Source: Cunninghamia lanceolata (taxonomy: Eukaryota > Streptophyta > Pinopsida > Cupressales > Cupressaceae). Taken from it: 64,000 nt of DNA. The position numbers were made by a program, and so were the translations under genes. The stretch covers positions 620,001 through 684,000 of the forward strand of contig BSBN01000763.1 of NCBI GenBank assembly GCA_027924645.1. Direction: 5' to 3'. This document shows, piece by piece, positions 8,440 to 19,454 of the stretch (position 1 is its first letter; the number at the start of each line of letters is the position of its first letter). The notes under the pieces are model-generated. The model saw nothing but the letters and a program-made list of their open reading frames with translations, was not told the DNA's origin and made no database searches.

Positions 8440-11400
8440 TTGAGGAGATCCAGGTTGTCGTCATACAAGAAGGATAGTCCGAAGTTCGATGGAACCAACT
8501 TCACTCTCTGGAAAGGTCGCATGAAGTGTCACTTGGAATGTATGGGAAAAGCATACTTGGCTATGGTCTCAAAACCATATGTACCTCCACAAGGTGGTCC
8601 GACAACTCTGAATGAAATCACAGATGCTGAAAACAATCTGCGGACCAAGGAAGCCCTACTAAGCGCATTGAATGATTCAGATCTCTCAAATGTTATTGAC
8701 CTACCAACTGCATATGAGATCCTGACTAAACTGGAACTTCTGTATGAAGGAGATGAGTTTGTCAAAAGTGCAAGGTTGCAAAGTCTGAAAGGGAAATTTG
8801 AAAGATTGAAGATGAGAGATGATGAAAACATCACTACCTTTATGCCAAGAGTGAATGAGCTGGTATGTGGAATTAGAAATGCTGGTGGAACTCTAGATGA
8901 AAATGAGATTGTCTGCAAAATCCTAAGATCCCTTCCTGCTGTCTACAAAATCAAGGTTGCTGCCATTGATGAATTCAGAGCCCACACAACTGTCACAAGA
9001 GAACAACTAGCTGGCAAACTAGCTGCATTTGAAATGGCCGAGTTTGGAGATGATCCTCCCAAGACTGAATCTGCTTTCAAAGCCAGTGCCTATGTGAAAG
9101 GCAAACAGAGATTTGATCCGGGAGAAAACTCATCAAGGAAGATGTCATGGTATGATCAAGCAAGAAGAGACATGGAAGAAGAAGAAGCAGAAACAGCTCA
9201 ACTTGAAGCCCTCATTGCAAAGAGACTGCCAAGAGGATCCGGTAAGTATGAAGGAAAACTACCCTTTAAGTGTTTCAACTGCAATAAGATTGGTCATTTT
9301 GCTTCAAGATGTCCGAAAAGATCTGCAAGGTCTAATACTAACAGACAAAGGTTTCAAAAGAACTGCTATTATGTTCATGAAGAAGATGACAATGAAGGAG
9401 TAACAGATGATGAATCAGAACTAGAAAGCAAATCCGGAAATGAATGGGTGTTTATTGCCATCAAGGAAGAAGATTCAATATCCTCTGAATCTGTCAATCA
9501 CAAGGTTGTGGAAAGAGCTTTGGCTGCTCAAGTGGAAGAAAAGGATGATTGGGTTATTGATAGTGGATGTTCTCACCATATGACTGGTGACAAGAATAAG
9601 TTCTTAGATTTGGAAAGGTATGAAGGAGGAATGGTAAAGTTTGGTGACAATTCTGCTGGCAGAATCAGAGGTAGGGGAACTATTTCCTTTGATGGAAAGA
9701 GCAAAACAGGTAATGTACTATATGTTGAAGGATTGAAGCACAATCTTCTCAGTGTTGGTCAGTTAGTGGACAAAGGCTATGATCTCCGGTTCAGGAATGG
9801 AAAATGCAGAATCTTTACAAGCTCCGAAACTGAAATTGCATCCGGTGCTCAAACAAAAGGTAATATCTTTCATCTGGTTGGTTCAAACAAAAGTTGTCTG
9901 CTTGCTCAAGTTGATCAGAGTTGGTTATGGCATAGAAGAATGTGTCATGTGAATTTTGATAACATCATCAAGATAAGCAATATTCAGGCTGTAAGAGACC
10001 TTCCAAAATTGGTGAAACCTACAAATAGTTTGTGCAAAGAATGTCAGCTAGGTAAACAGAGCAGAGTCTCTTTCAAAAGCAAAGATCAGTCTTCTACCGG
10101 ATTGTTGGAATTAGTACATACTGATCTCTGTGGTCCGACAAGAATCAAGAGTCTGCAAGGTGATAGATATTTCATGTTGTTAATTGATGATCATTCCCGG
10201 ATGATGTGGGTTACCTTTCTAAAAGAAAAATCAGAAGCATTTGAGAAGTTCAAAATCTTCAAAGCTATGGTAGAGAATCAAACCGGATTGAAACTAAAGT
10301 GTCTAAGGTCTGATAGAGGTGGTGAATTTACATCTGGTGAGTTCATTGACTTTTGTGAGAAGCAGGGTATAAGGAGACAATTGTCTGCTCCTAGGACTCC
10401 ACAGCAGAATGGAGTAGTTGAAAGAAAGAACCGGACCATCCAGGAAGCTGCCAGGACAATGATGTTGGAAGAAAATGTTCCTCAGATGTTTTGGAAAGAA
10501 GCTATCAGCACTGCAGTCTACACTCTCAATCGAGTTCAAATCAGAAACAACACCGGTAAGACCCCCTATGAACTCTGGTTTGGCATCACTCCTACTGTGA
10601 AATATTTCAGAGTATTTGGTAGCAAGTGTTATATTAAAAGAGATGAAGATCTAGGAAAGTTTGATGCTAGAAGTGATGAAGGAATTTTCTTGGGCTACTC
10701 CACTCAAAGCAAAGCATACCGGTGTTACAATAAGAGATTGAGGAAGATGATAGAAAGCACCAATGTGAAAGTTGATGAAGGAATTGAGAAGCCTTCAAGA
10801 TTTTATGAGTTTGATGAAGATGATCAAGATGGTGTTCAGGTTCAAGGGACTCAATCCCCTCTAGTAAGTCAGAATCAACTTGATCCAGTAAATCAGGAAG
10901 AAGAAATAGGTCAGAATGAACCTGATCAAGGAGCAACAGTGCAGGATATTCCCAAAATTCCAAGGTATGTAAGACTAAACCACTCTGAAGATCAGATCAT
11001 AGGTGACAGAAGCAAAGGTGTGCAAACTAGAAGGAATGTTGCTCAAAATCAGGATGAATGTTGTCTGATTTCAAAGATTGAACCTAAAACAGTAAATGAA
11101 GCCTGCAATGATGAAAACTGGACTAAAGCAATGAAAGATGAATTAATGTAAATTGAGAAAAATCATACTTGGGATCTTGTTCCCAGACCTAGAGACAGGA
11201 ATGTGATTGGAACCAAATGGGTCTTCTGGAACAAACTGAATGAAACTGGTGAAGTTATCAGAAACAAAGCTAGATTGGTCTACAAAGGCTACTCTCAAAT
11301 AGAAGGAATTGACTTTGAAGAGACCTTTGCTCCGGTGGCAAGAATTGAAGCAGTCAGATTATTTCTTGCATTTGCTGCCTTCAAAGACTTCAAGGTATAT

Positions 11401-12615
11401 CAGATGGATGTCAAGTCTGCTTTCCTAAATGGTGATCTGGAAGAAGAAGTTTACATTGAACAACCGGATGGATTTCAATTGTCTGATAATGATGATATGG
11501 TCTGCAAGTTGAAGAAAGCATTGTATGGACTAAAGCAAGCCCCAAGAGCATGGTATGAAAGGTTGGATAAGCATCTTGTGCAGATTGGATTCAACAAAGG
11601 TACTGCTGACAATAACTTATATTTCAAAATTGTTCATGAAAACATTTTGATTGTTGAAGTGTTTGTGGATGATATCATTTTTGGAGGAAGAGATAGTATG
11701 TGCAAAACTTTTGCAAATCAGATGAAAAGTGAGTTTGAAATGTCTATGCTTGGTGAAATGAATTTCTTCTTGGGTCTGCAAATTACTCAAACAAAGAAAG
11801 GAATCTTCATTTCTCAGACCAAATATGTGAAAGAATTGTTAAGGAAATATGGTATGGAAGATTCAAAACCAATGAACACTCCCATGGCAACCGGATGTAA
11901 GTTGAGCAAAGATGATGACTCCCCAAAGGCAGATCAGACAAAGTATAGATCAATGATTGGTGGATTGTTGTATCTCACTCAGACTAGACCAGATATAATG
12001 CAGGTTGTTGGTCTTGTGGCAAGATTCCAGGCTGATCCTAGAGAATCTCATGTTATGGCAATCAAAAGAATTTTTAGGTACCTGAAAGGAACAGTTGAGT
12101 ATGGTCTATGGTACCCTAGAGATCCGGATTTCTCTCTTCATGCTTACACAGATGCAGATTGGGCAGGAGATGTGGATGACCGGAAGAGCACTAGTGGTGG
12201 AGCATTCTTTTTGGGGAAGAGATTGGTTTCTTGGCTAAGCAAGAAACAAGATGCAATATCTCTGTCTACAACTGAAGCAGAATACATTGCAGCAGCAGGT
12301 AGTTGCACTCAAATCTTATGGATGAAGTAGATGCTAAGAGACATTAAAGTTGAATATGAGGAGCCTATCACAATTTTCTGTGATAATTCAAGTGCAATTA
12401 ATATTTCTAAGAATCCGGTATTGCATTCTAAGACTAAGCACATATCTATCAAGTTTCACTTTTTGAGAGAACAAGTGAACAAGGAAGAAGTCAGATTGGA
12501 GTATGTTCCCTCAAAGGATCAGATTGCAGATATCTTTACTAAACCTCTTCCCAAGGACTCTTTTGAATATCTCCGGGAGAAGTTAGGGGTCATGGCCCCT
12601 CCGGTGATGAACTAG
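8440..12615 (+). pseudogene. copia gag-pol polyprotein with two nonsense codons
   Basis: One frame runs from 8425 to 12615. Residues counted from 8440: gag core ~1-260, CCHC knuckle CFNCNKIGHFASRC at ~278-291 (9271-9312), protease DSG at ~374 (9559), integrase HHCC region from His ~498, catalytic D562, D625, E661 (D-35-E), reverse transcriptase with FVDD at 11662-11673 where YVDD is usual, and RNase H TDADWAG near 12151. Breaks: TAA at 11149 and TAG at 12328, both where a Gln codon (CAA, CAG) is expected, so two C-to-T changes. The first in-frame ATG is only at 8521, inside gag; TTG at 8440 may be a mutated start codon. It was probably competent until recently. Reading frame is otherwise unbroken for 1391 codons. 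Confidence 0.95.
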
Positions 12616-12938
12616 GATGCACTGATGTGCATCAGTCCGGTGGATATCACAGTCATATCTTGTGATCTGGATTGATGATGGGGAGCTGCAACTAAGGGTG
12701 AGCAGCTGGTATGATTCTGATGTATGAGAATTGCAAGTATGAGCCCTTTGCCATTGATGTCAAAGGGGGAGAGAAGACATGTGAAAAACAAGTGGTTGAT
12801 GATCAAAGGGGGAGCAGTAAAGGAAGAGAAGACATGTGAAAAGTTGTTGTTGATAGGGGGAGCTGTGACAGAAAGGAGAAGTTCTTGTCCTAATGGTTTT
12901 TCACATCATATGTTGCCATCAATGACAAAGGGGGAGAT
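12616..12938 (+). other. 3' untranslated region with repeated polypurine motifs
   Basis: Four G5 purine tracts follow one another: caaagggggag at 12761-12771 and 12805-12815, atagggggag near 12853-12862, and the true PPT acaaagggggaga ending at 12937. An aagacatgtgaaaa block is repeated after the first and second tracts. Two tracts are preceded by the near-palindrome TTTGCCATTGATGTCAAA (12747-12764) or its relative at 12912-12930. Confidence 0.8.
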
Positions 12939-14234
12939 TGTTGCAAGTATGAGGTGAGCCAGTGTTGTCATTGATGTCAACATACTCATATTGCATTGAC
13001 AAGAAGGATTGGATGAGCTGTGTGCTGAGGATATTGAGAAAATTAGCCTCAGTCAGGAACAGTGAAGAACCGTGATGAGAAGAAGGCAAATGTATTGTAT
13101 AGGATGAGAACCGGAGGATGCGGATTAAAGGGTTTGTAGATATGAGTCTTGAGATGCTTCAGTTAAGATTTCAGAGGTCCGCATGAAGATCTGAAGGAGT
13201 TGTGGCTGTCGGTGTAGAACCGGTTCCGGCAAGTATTCAGAGGTGACAGAGGATCACAAAAAGGTCCGGTGAGGTCCGGAACTGTATAATCCTAATCTAC
13301 GGATTGGAAGGAGTCTTTGGGATGTCCTTGTGATGTGCCATCTCAAGTTGTGTATGATTTGGAGGTCCGAAAGTACCTCTTGCATTATGACAGTGGCGAC
13401 AGACAGTGTTCTTGAAGTTCCAGATAAGGAAGAGAAGAGATTCCAGTAAGTAAAGAAAGTGCGGATGTACCTGGTCATTCAGACAGGCTTGTGAAGGTTC
13501 TTGGATCATGTTGAGGTTGTGTTGTTGGTCCGCATTGATAGTAGAGCCCGGAATTGAAGCTATTCTTCCGGATGAAGTTCTTGCTCTGTTTAGCCGACCG
13601 GATGAGTTGTTCATCCTGCGAATGTTCTTGTGGTGGCCGACCGGATGTGTTATTCATCTTGCGGATACTCTTATGGTTGTTTGCCGACTTAGATGTTTGT
13701 TCCTAAGTTGATGTCTTGTATAAATAACCGTTTGTGAGTTCATTTCGAAGTGTGGATTGTGTGGATGAGTGTGGCATAGCGAAGAGAAGTGCGAAAGGCA
13801 GAGCAGAGGTTTTTGGGCTTAAATGGAACTGATCCGGACATGGTAGAGATGTCATTCTCCAGTTCAAGATTGTGATTCTTATCACTTTGTAGACAGTGTG
13901 TCTCCTTGTAGGCAGTGGGCCTCTTTGTGAGCAGTGTGCTCGGGCAGTGAGCCCTAATTGGCAAGTGCCATTCTTTTTCTTATTCTTCTAACAGAGAATA
14001 ATCCTTGGGTTAATCACCCCGTGGTTTTTCCCTTAACCGGGTTTTCCACGTCAAAATCTTGGTGTTCAATGTGTTGATGTTTATCTGCTCTTGTGTTTAT
14101 GTATTATGCTTTCATGGATGATTAATTGATATGCTGTTAACTAACAACGAAGAATCAAGTGTTTGAAAGAACAAGAAGTTTTATACAACTGATTCACCCC
14201 CCCCCCCTCTCAGTTGTATGCCTTAAATCCAACA
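12939..14234 (+). repeat. 3' LTR of the young copia element
   Basis: 1296 bp; it is 5 bp longer than the 5' LTR only because of a C run (11 against 6) near 14195-14207. About ten substitutions were counted by eye, mostly transitions. It is followed by the duplication CAAAG (14235-14239). Confidence 0.97.
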
Positions 14235-15147
14235 CAAAGAATGAACTCAATGTGCAAATTGAACATTATCTCAAGTGTCTCCATAAACATTCTATGATTT
14301 TTTGGTATTTTGGCAACTTACCCTAATCACATTTGTTGATTTGAGTGCTCTTCATTATTAGTTGATTGTTGTAAATTGTAAAAAAATTATGCAAAGCTTT
14401 GCAATGTATCTTTTCATAAGAATGTGTGAAATTTGTGGGTTGTTTATGGATCTTTAAAAAATGCTTGTGATTATGTTTTGCAATCTTCTAGTTGCATGTT
14501 TGTCTGTACAGAGCCTAGCTTATGCAACAGATTGTCAATTATAGTCTTTGTTGATACTTTGATTAGGTAGCAAAATATTATTACAATTGTGTCCCCTTTG
14601 GTTGAATATCCAAACTTTGTTTCCCTAACTGGATAAAGGCGCCGATCTTCTTTCTGTTCAAATTTCTTTTCTTTCAACACACTCAAACACAACATAAATC
14701 TTACTATTTTACCATCCTGTGTTGTTTGCCCTATCCACATCCATTTTTAGATGTAGTTTCTTCATTAGAGGCTATCAAAGCATCATTTTAGGCTCTTTGC
14801 ATGGTTGTGTATCTATTTATTGAACATGTAATAGCTTTTTATTCCTCAAACCAGCATACAGGCTCTTAGTGATAGAAAATTGGAGTTTCCTATGCATTGG
14901 GTATGGTTTTAATCAAAGTTTATCTTCATATTGTTGTCAATCATTGTTCTTGCACACCTTAGGTAAAACCTCCTTGTTCTAGAAGATCCAAAAGAAGAAG
15001 AAGGTCTTACCCACCTTATCCATGTTGTCTTTAGATGACTCATACTGAATATAAGTTGATTTTTTTCCCTAAGTTTGATACCCCTGCACTCAAAAATTGC
15101 TTGGCTTTAAGTATTGGAAGAGTCACAAGTTTAAGCACCAACAAAAA

Positions 15148-15165
15148 TGGTGTTGTTGATGGGGA
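15148..15165 (+). other. Decayed gypsy primer-binding site
   Basis: TGGTGTTGTTGATGGGGA lies 4 nt after the 5' LTR end. It matches the Tat/Athila-type site TGGCGCCGTTGCCGGGGA except for five positions, four of them C-to-T, as expected for methylated DNA decay. Confidence 0.65.
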
Positions 15166-15324
15166 AGAATTTAGTTCTTGGTTGATATCCTAAGTCCTCT
15201 TCTAATAAAGGAAATTTGTCTCTTCCCAAGTGAAGAGTGGTGACTCTGTTCAACTGAACCCATCAAGAATTGAAGACCAGAATCAAAGGAAAGACATCCA
15301 AGGAATCCACAAGAGCTAGAGGAC

Positions 15325-16965
15325 ATGGCAACACACTCTGGAACGCAACATACTACTTAGAAAGCTACAAATAGAGGTAAGTCCACCAGATATACCTTTC
15401 AAAGAGATGATGTTGGTCCTTCAATTGGTGATAATGTGCACAGTGATACATATCCTTATATTTCATATAATTCTAGTGATAAAAAAGTTAGGATGAATAG
15501 AAGAAATCCTAGACATGAACTTGGTATGCCTAGAGATTCAGTCAATAGAAATAGAAGAGACAAAAACCTATTCCAAGAAGCACAATACAAGGATTTGGAT
15601 GCATCAAATCTCATAAACTTAGGAACTCCAAGATCAAGATCACATGCTAACTCCCCTACCTCTACACATAAGACTGAACTTGAACTAGATGCCTCATTTC
15701 ATGATGCCAATGATGTTGCATAATCAAAAAATGAGTGTAGGGAAAGAGAAATTGATGAAAGGTTGGATCTGTTTGATCACCTTAGACAAACATAGAGAGA
15801 ATTGTAAGCTCAAATTGATTTGCAACAAGCCAAGCTTGCACAAAATGCTCAACAACAAAAGCAGCCCCAGCCTCATGATATTCCTAATCAGCCTGCAGCA
15901 AATCAAGAACCTAATCAGCAACAAGGTAACCAATAGGATATGAGGGCCCATAATAGGAGGGATGCTCAAAGATTCCCACCACCAAGACAGCCATTAGGGA
16001 TGGAACGATACAGATAGATAGAATTCTATGTTATCTCCAATTATCCCAATCATATACAAAATGAAATCAGGGGTAGGGTGCCTAAGTTTCAAGGCAATAA
16101 TGTTGTCACTGATGAAGAACATCTAAAATGCTTTATTAATGTAACAGATGAGTATGAAATTGAAGATGAGGATGTTATGATGTTGTTTGCGCATTCATTA
16201 GAGGATATTGTAGAAGAGTGGTACAGGAGTCTTCCTAACAATAGTATTGACTCATGGGAATAATTCATGACAGTTTTTAGGTTGTGGTATGGAGACAAAA
16301 TTGATCCAAAGTTTGTGATTCATGAGTTAACAATAATCAAAAAGGGCATAAATGAGACTGTTGCAAAACTTGACAACAAATTTGTCATGACAATGAGGAA
16401 TGTACCTCCTAATTTGAGGCCTAATGAGTCCATGTGCTTAGTTATTTACTTTGGAGCCTTTGATGCAAAGATGGGATATTATCTTCGTAACAAGAATCCT
16501 TAAACATTAAGAGAAGCTTACAGCATGGCAATTAACATAGAGAGCAATATGAGGGCATCTGGAAAACATGTCAAAAGAGTTGATGTAAAGATTCTAAAAC
16601 CAAATGTGGCAACTTCAAGCAAGCCTCTTACTACTGATGACAAGATTGACAAGTTGATGGGGGTTATGAAGCATTTACCTAGAGGGTAGCAAGAAATGAT
16701 AAGGGTATACATTCTAATACATGCTACTCATTTCAATGAAGGGTAGAAGTTACATAATAGACCCTACAATATTGATTGGCCTAAAAGATCAAGGCAAAAT
16801 GATAGGTCGATGGCCCCTAGGAAAGGAAATCAGAGGCACATAATCAAGGATATGCCCAATCCTTTGAAGAGAGATCATGTGAACATGTAGGATGATGCAA
16901 TATGGTGTGAGGCCTGTTTTTTGCCTCCTAACCAGCAAAATGTGTTGTTACAACAGGAATATTAA
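15325..16965 (+). pseudogene. gypsy gag pseudogene
   Basis: An ATG at 15325 opens a frame that can be followed to about 16965 through numerous in-frame stops (first at 15358), many at places where CAG/CAA would be expected. The N-terminal part is Gln/Pro-rich (about 15780-15950). The central block (about 16075-16560) with FQGNN, EEWYRSLP and DKF(V)MTMRN looks like the capsid-type retrotransposon gag domain found in plant gypsy elements. A Cys-containing WCEACFLP segment near 16909-16932 may be a degenerate knuckle. No intact protein can be made from it. Confidence 0.8.
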
Positions 16966-17900
16966 AGGGAAAGGAATTCCATAATGAAGAGGGAACTATT
17001 GAGTATTATCATGAGGATGCTGATGCAAATTAGTTTGATGAGTTCTCCAAGGATGAAATCTTCCAATTTGATTTTAATGATAGTCGAGTTCAGTACCCAC
17101 TACCACCTTATGATTTGAAATAGCTCAAGGACATCATGCAGCAAAGGTACTAAACAACAAGGTTTTCTAAGGAAGATATTAAGGCCCTTACTGATGTAGC
17201 AGTTATCCAGGTCCAAAGTGAGTATCAACTTAGAGGTAGATAGGTGAATGCCCAGAATGACAACCAGAATACCATTGTACCAAAAGAATCGACCATATTT
17301 GTTGACAAAGGAAAATAGAAAGGAGATACTAGTGCTAGAGGGGCTGACACTGCAAGCAAGAAGATAACCAAAGACTCGAAAAGGTCAACGTAAAAGAAGA
17401 AATTAGTTGTACCTATTGTCCCTATGTAGAAATATGTTCCAAAAAACAAAAATGCAAGTGTAACAGCAGAAAAGAGTGATAGTCCCAAGATGACAGAGGT
17501 CGCTACAAGCCACTCCAAGTAGAGAAGAAGAGTTCTCACAAAGACAATATGCAACCAAGGAAATAGAAAATGACAAGGGTGACTAGGTAATGCCTTTTAT
17601 TCTTGACACTCATGCAATTATTGTCCCTCAGTCTGCCCCTTTACCTAATTATGTTCCTATTGACATGGATCTCATTGTGAGCCAAATGAAAGTCATCCTG
17701 AGAGATGCTTATGATTCCAAAACATAAAGATAGACTCCTACAATATATCAATGCCCCAACCATGTCTGAAGACCAAACAAATCCTTTGAATGATGCTACT
17801 CAAGGTACAACAGTTGAAGTACTCAAGAGACATCTGAGATCTACCTTGGCACAGTATCTGTGTCTAATTAGACTCTGGTTGATCCCTTTTACACTTCATT
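16966..17900 (+). other. Gag-protease linker of the gypsy element, degraded
   Basis: A Lys/Asp/Ser-rich low-complexity coding remnant can be followed in pieces with many stops and at least one frame change before the protease. No separate gene is seen. Confidence 0.55.
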
Positions 17901-17920
17901 GTTGATAAATAAAGTGGTGG

Positions 17921-18384
17921 TTGGTGCATAACTGTATGCTAGACTCATGTGCATCAAGTAATGTGATGCAACTGGAAGTCATGAACTTGTTGGGCCTAAA
18001 GGTTTCCAAGTCTTATGGCAAGTGCTTTTCAATGGACTCCCGAGAGGTAAATGTTATTGGGATAGTGAATGGCGTCAAGGTGCAACTAGCTACATACCTT
18101 GGCAAGTGTTTCATGTCGACATAATCATTGTGGATTGCCCAGCCAAGTGGGGTATGTTGTCGAGGAAGTGGGCAACTTCGATGGGTGGTAGTATACAAAT
18201 GGACTTATCTTATGCCATCATACCAGACAATGGAAAAGAAGTTCAACTGCATAGAGAAAAGATGTTGCATACCATGGAAGATCCTAAGAAGGCAAAAGAT
18301 GAGGTGCACTATGCAGACGGTGAGACTTACAACATAATTAGGAATTTTGATGATGATGTTAATAGCCATGTTGACATTGCTTGA
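17921..18384 (+). pseudogene. gypsy aspartic protease remnant
   Basis: LDSCASSNVM (near 17940) corresponds to the retropepsin active site, with the usual DSGA changed to DSCA. It is followed by LEVMNLLGLK, a hallmark of plant gypsy proteases. The frame then shifts: 17921-18124 is in one frame, and from about 18100 to the stop at 18382 the sequence continues in the gag frame. The downstream piece with DLSYAIIPDNGKEV ends the domain. Confidence 0.75.
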
Positions 18385-18420
18385 ACGTGCCCAAAACCTT
18401 CTTGCACTAGAAGCAATGAT

Positions 18421-18515
18421 GTATGGAAAATGCATTTTGGTGGGGCCTATTTGAAAGAGAGAAATGGTGTAGGCATTGTGTTGATATCTTCGGATAACAC
18501 AACTTATAGGTTCAC
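18421..18515 (+). pseudogene. N-terminal part of an additional RNase H (aRNH), cut by an insertion
   Basis: WKMHFGGAYLKERNGVGIVL followed by ISSDNTTYRF is typical of the extra plant/archaeal-type RNase H found in Tat-like gypsy elements; the usual DGA is GGA here, so a catalytic Asp is lost. The frame stops at the target duplication TTCAC (18511-18515) and resumes in phase at 40513, where CTNNV and YEALLLGL follow. The domain lies before the reverse transcriptase in this element. Confidence 0.8.
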
Positions 18516-19449
18516 TATCACATCTCAAACTTTGATACTATCTATGGTTACTTTAAGTGGAAATAATCTATGGACAATTATGTGTGTTAGATAGATAATT
18601 TATTGTTTTGAAAGATGAATGATTATTTTAATATGGAACTATGTAATGAAATGAATGTAATATTCATGTTATTAATGCTTCGGCTATGCTTCGGCTATTT
18701 GGTTACTAACCTATTAATGGGAAATTGGAGTTTATTATGAATTCTAGGTTGTCGAAGACAAGGGTGTGGTTGAGGTAAAGGAGGTTAGTAGCCTGGCAGG
18801 GTTAAGATGGAGGGGATATCTCTCACACTTCACATAGAGTCATGTAGATGCATTTGTTTGCATATTAAAGGATTTTATTTTATAGTTTAGTTTAACTACA
18901 TTTTAAATTAGATGATTTTATTATATAGTGCAGTTATTTGTGTTTTAATTAGATTATTAATTGTTACTTAAATATTGTGTGTGCATAGAAAAATAGAATA
19001 AATGATTTAGTTATTTATTTGATTTTATTTGAAGAAAGATTTTTATTTTATTATTAGTTATATAGCAAATTGTGATAATCATGTTGATTATTTTAATATT
19101 ATTTATTGATAAATTAGAGTATCGAAATAGAAATTTAAACATGATTTTAGAAACAAAACAAGAAAGAGAAAACAAGAAAAACAATAGAAAAATTAGATAA
19201 ACAAACTTAATTTAGGAAATAAAATCTCAAAATAAAGCAAAACACATGAGAGAAAATAATAATAATAAAAAGAAGAATTAAAATTCATTCTCACACACAG
19301 AAAAATGGATTCTCATCTTGCATTCTCAAAATTTGTTTCTTCATCTCTGAAATTGAATACCAAGCAAAAGAATTGTTGAAGGATTTTTGAGAAAAAAGGG
19401 AGAACAATCTAGGACAGTGGAGCTTTTGGAAGATTGTGAGTTTCAAGCA
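18516..19449. other. Left part of the solo-LTR-like block
   Basis: AT-rich, no coding potential. A doubled cttcggctatg motif occurs near 18679-18700. A long A-rich run (19130-19290) precedes the next insertion. Confidence 0.5.
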
Positions 19450-19454
19450 TTTAA

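Larger units (their letters stand above)
7107..14234 (+). mobile_element. Young, nearly intact Ty1-copia retrotransposon (7128 bp)
   Basis: LTRs of 1291 and 1296 bp (TGTTGCAAG...TCCAACA) enclose a PBS, one long gag-pol frame and a polypurine tract. The target duplication is CAAAG (7102-7106 and 14235-14239), and the gypsy 3' LTR has the unoccupied site with a single CAAAG at 45530-45534. By eye the LTRs differ at only about 10 positions plus a C-run length change, so this is the most recent insertion in the window. Motifs such as DSGCSHHMTGD and SAINISKNPV in the polyprotein recall the SIRE/Maximus side of plant copia; that lineage call is tentative. Confidence 0.97.
3249..15143 (+). repeat. 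Gypsy 5' LTR, truncated and interrupted twice
   Basis: Segments 3249-4384, 7024-7106 and 14240-15143 align in order with 44257-46417. They share, for example, the blocks around tttttctcccaataa and caaagaatgaactcaat. The LTR ends in CCAACA at 15138-15143, the inverse of the TGTTGG start seen in the 3' LTR. The first ~180 bp are missing. The two gaps are exactly the small non-autonomous element and the young copia element, each with a 5-bp target duplication. At least two palindromic units present in the 3' LTR are absent here. Confidence 0.85.

Noticed and set aside
8529..8918. Minus-strand open frame of 129 codons overlapping copia gag
   Set aside because: It is the antisense shadow of the gag coding region and encodes nothing recognisable.
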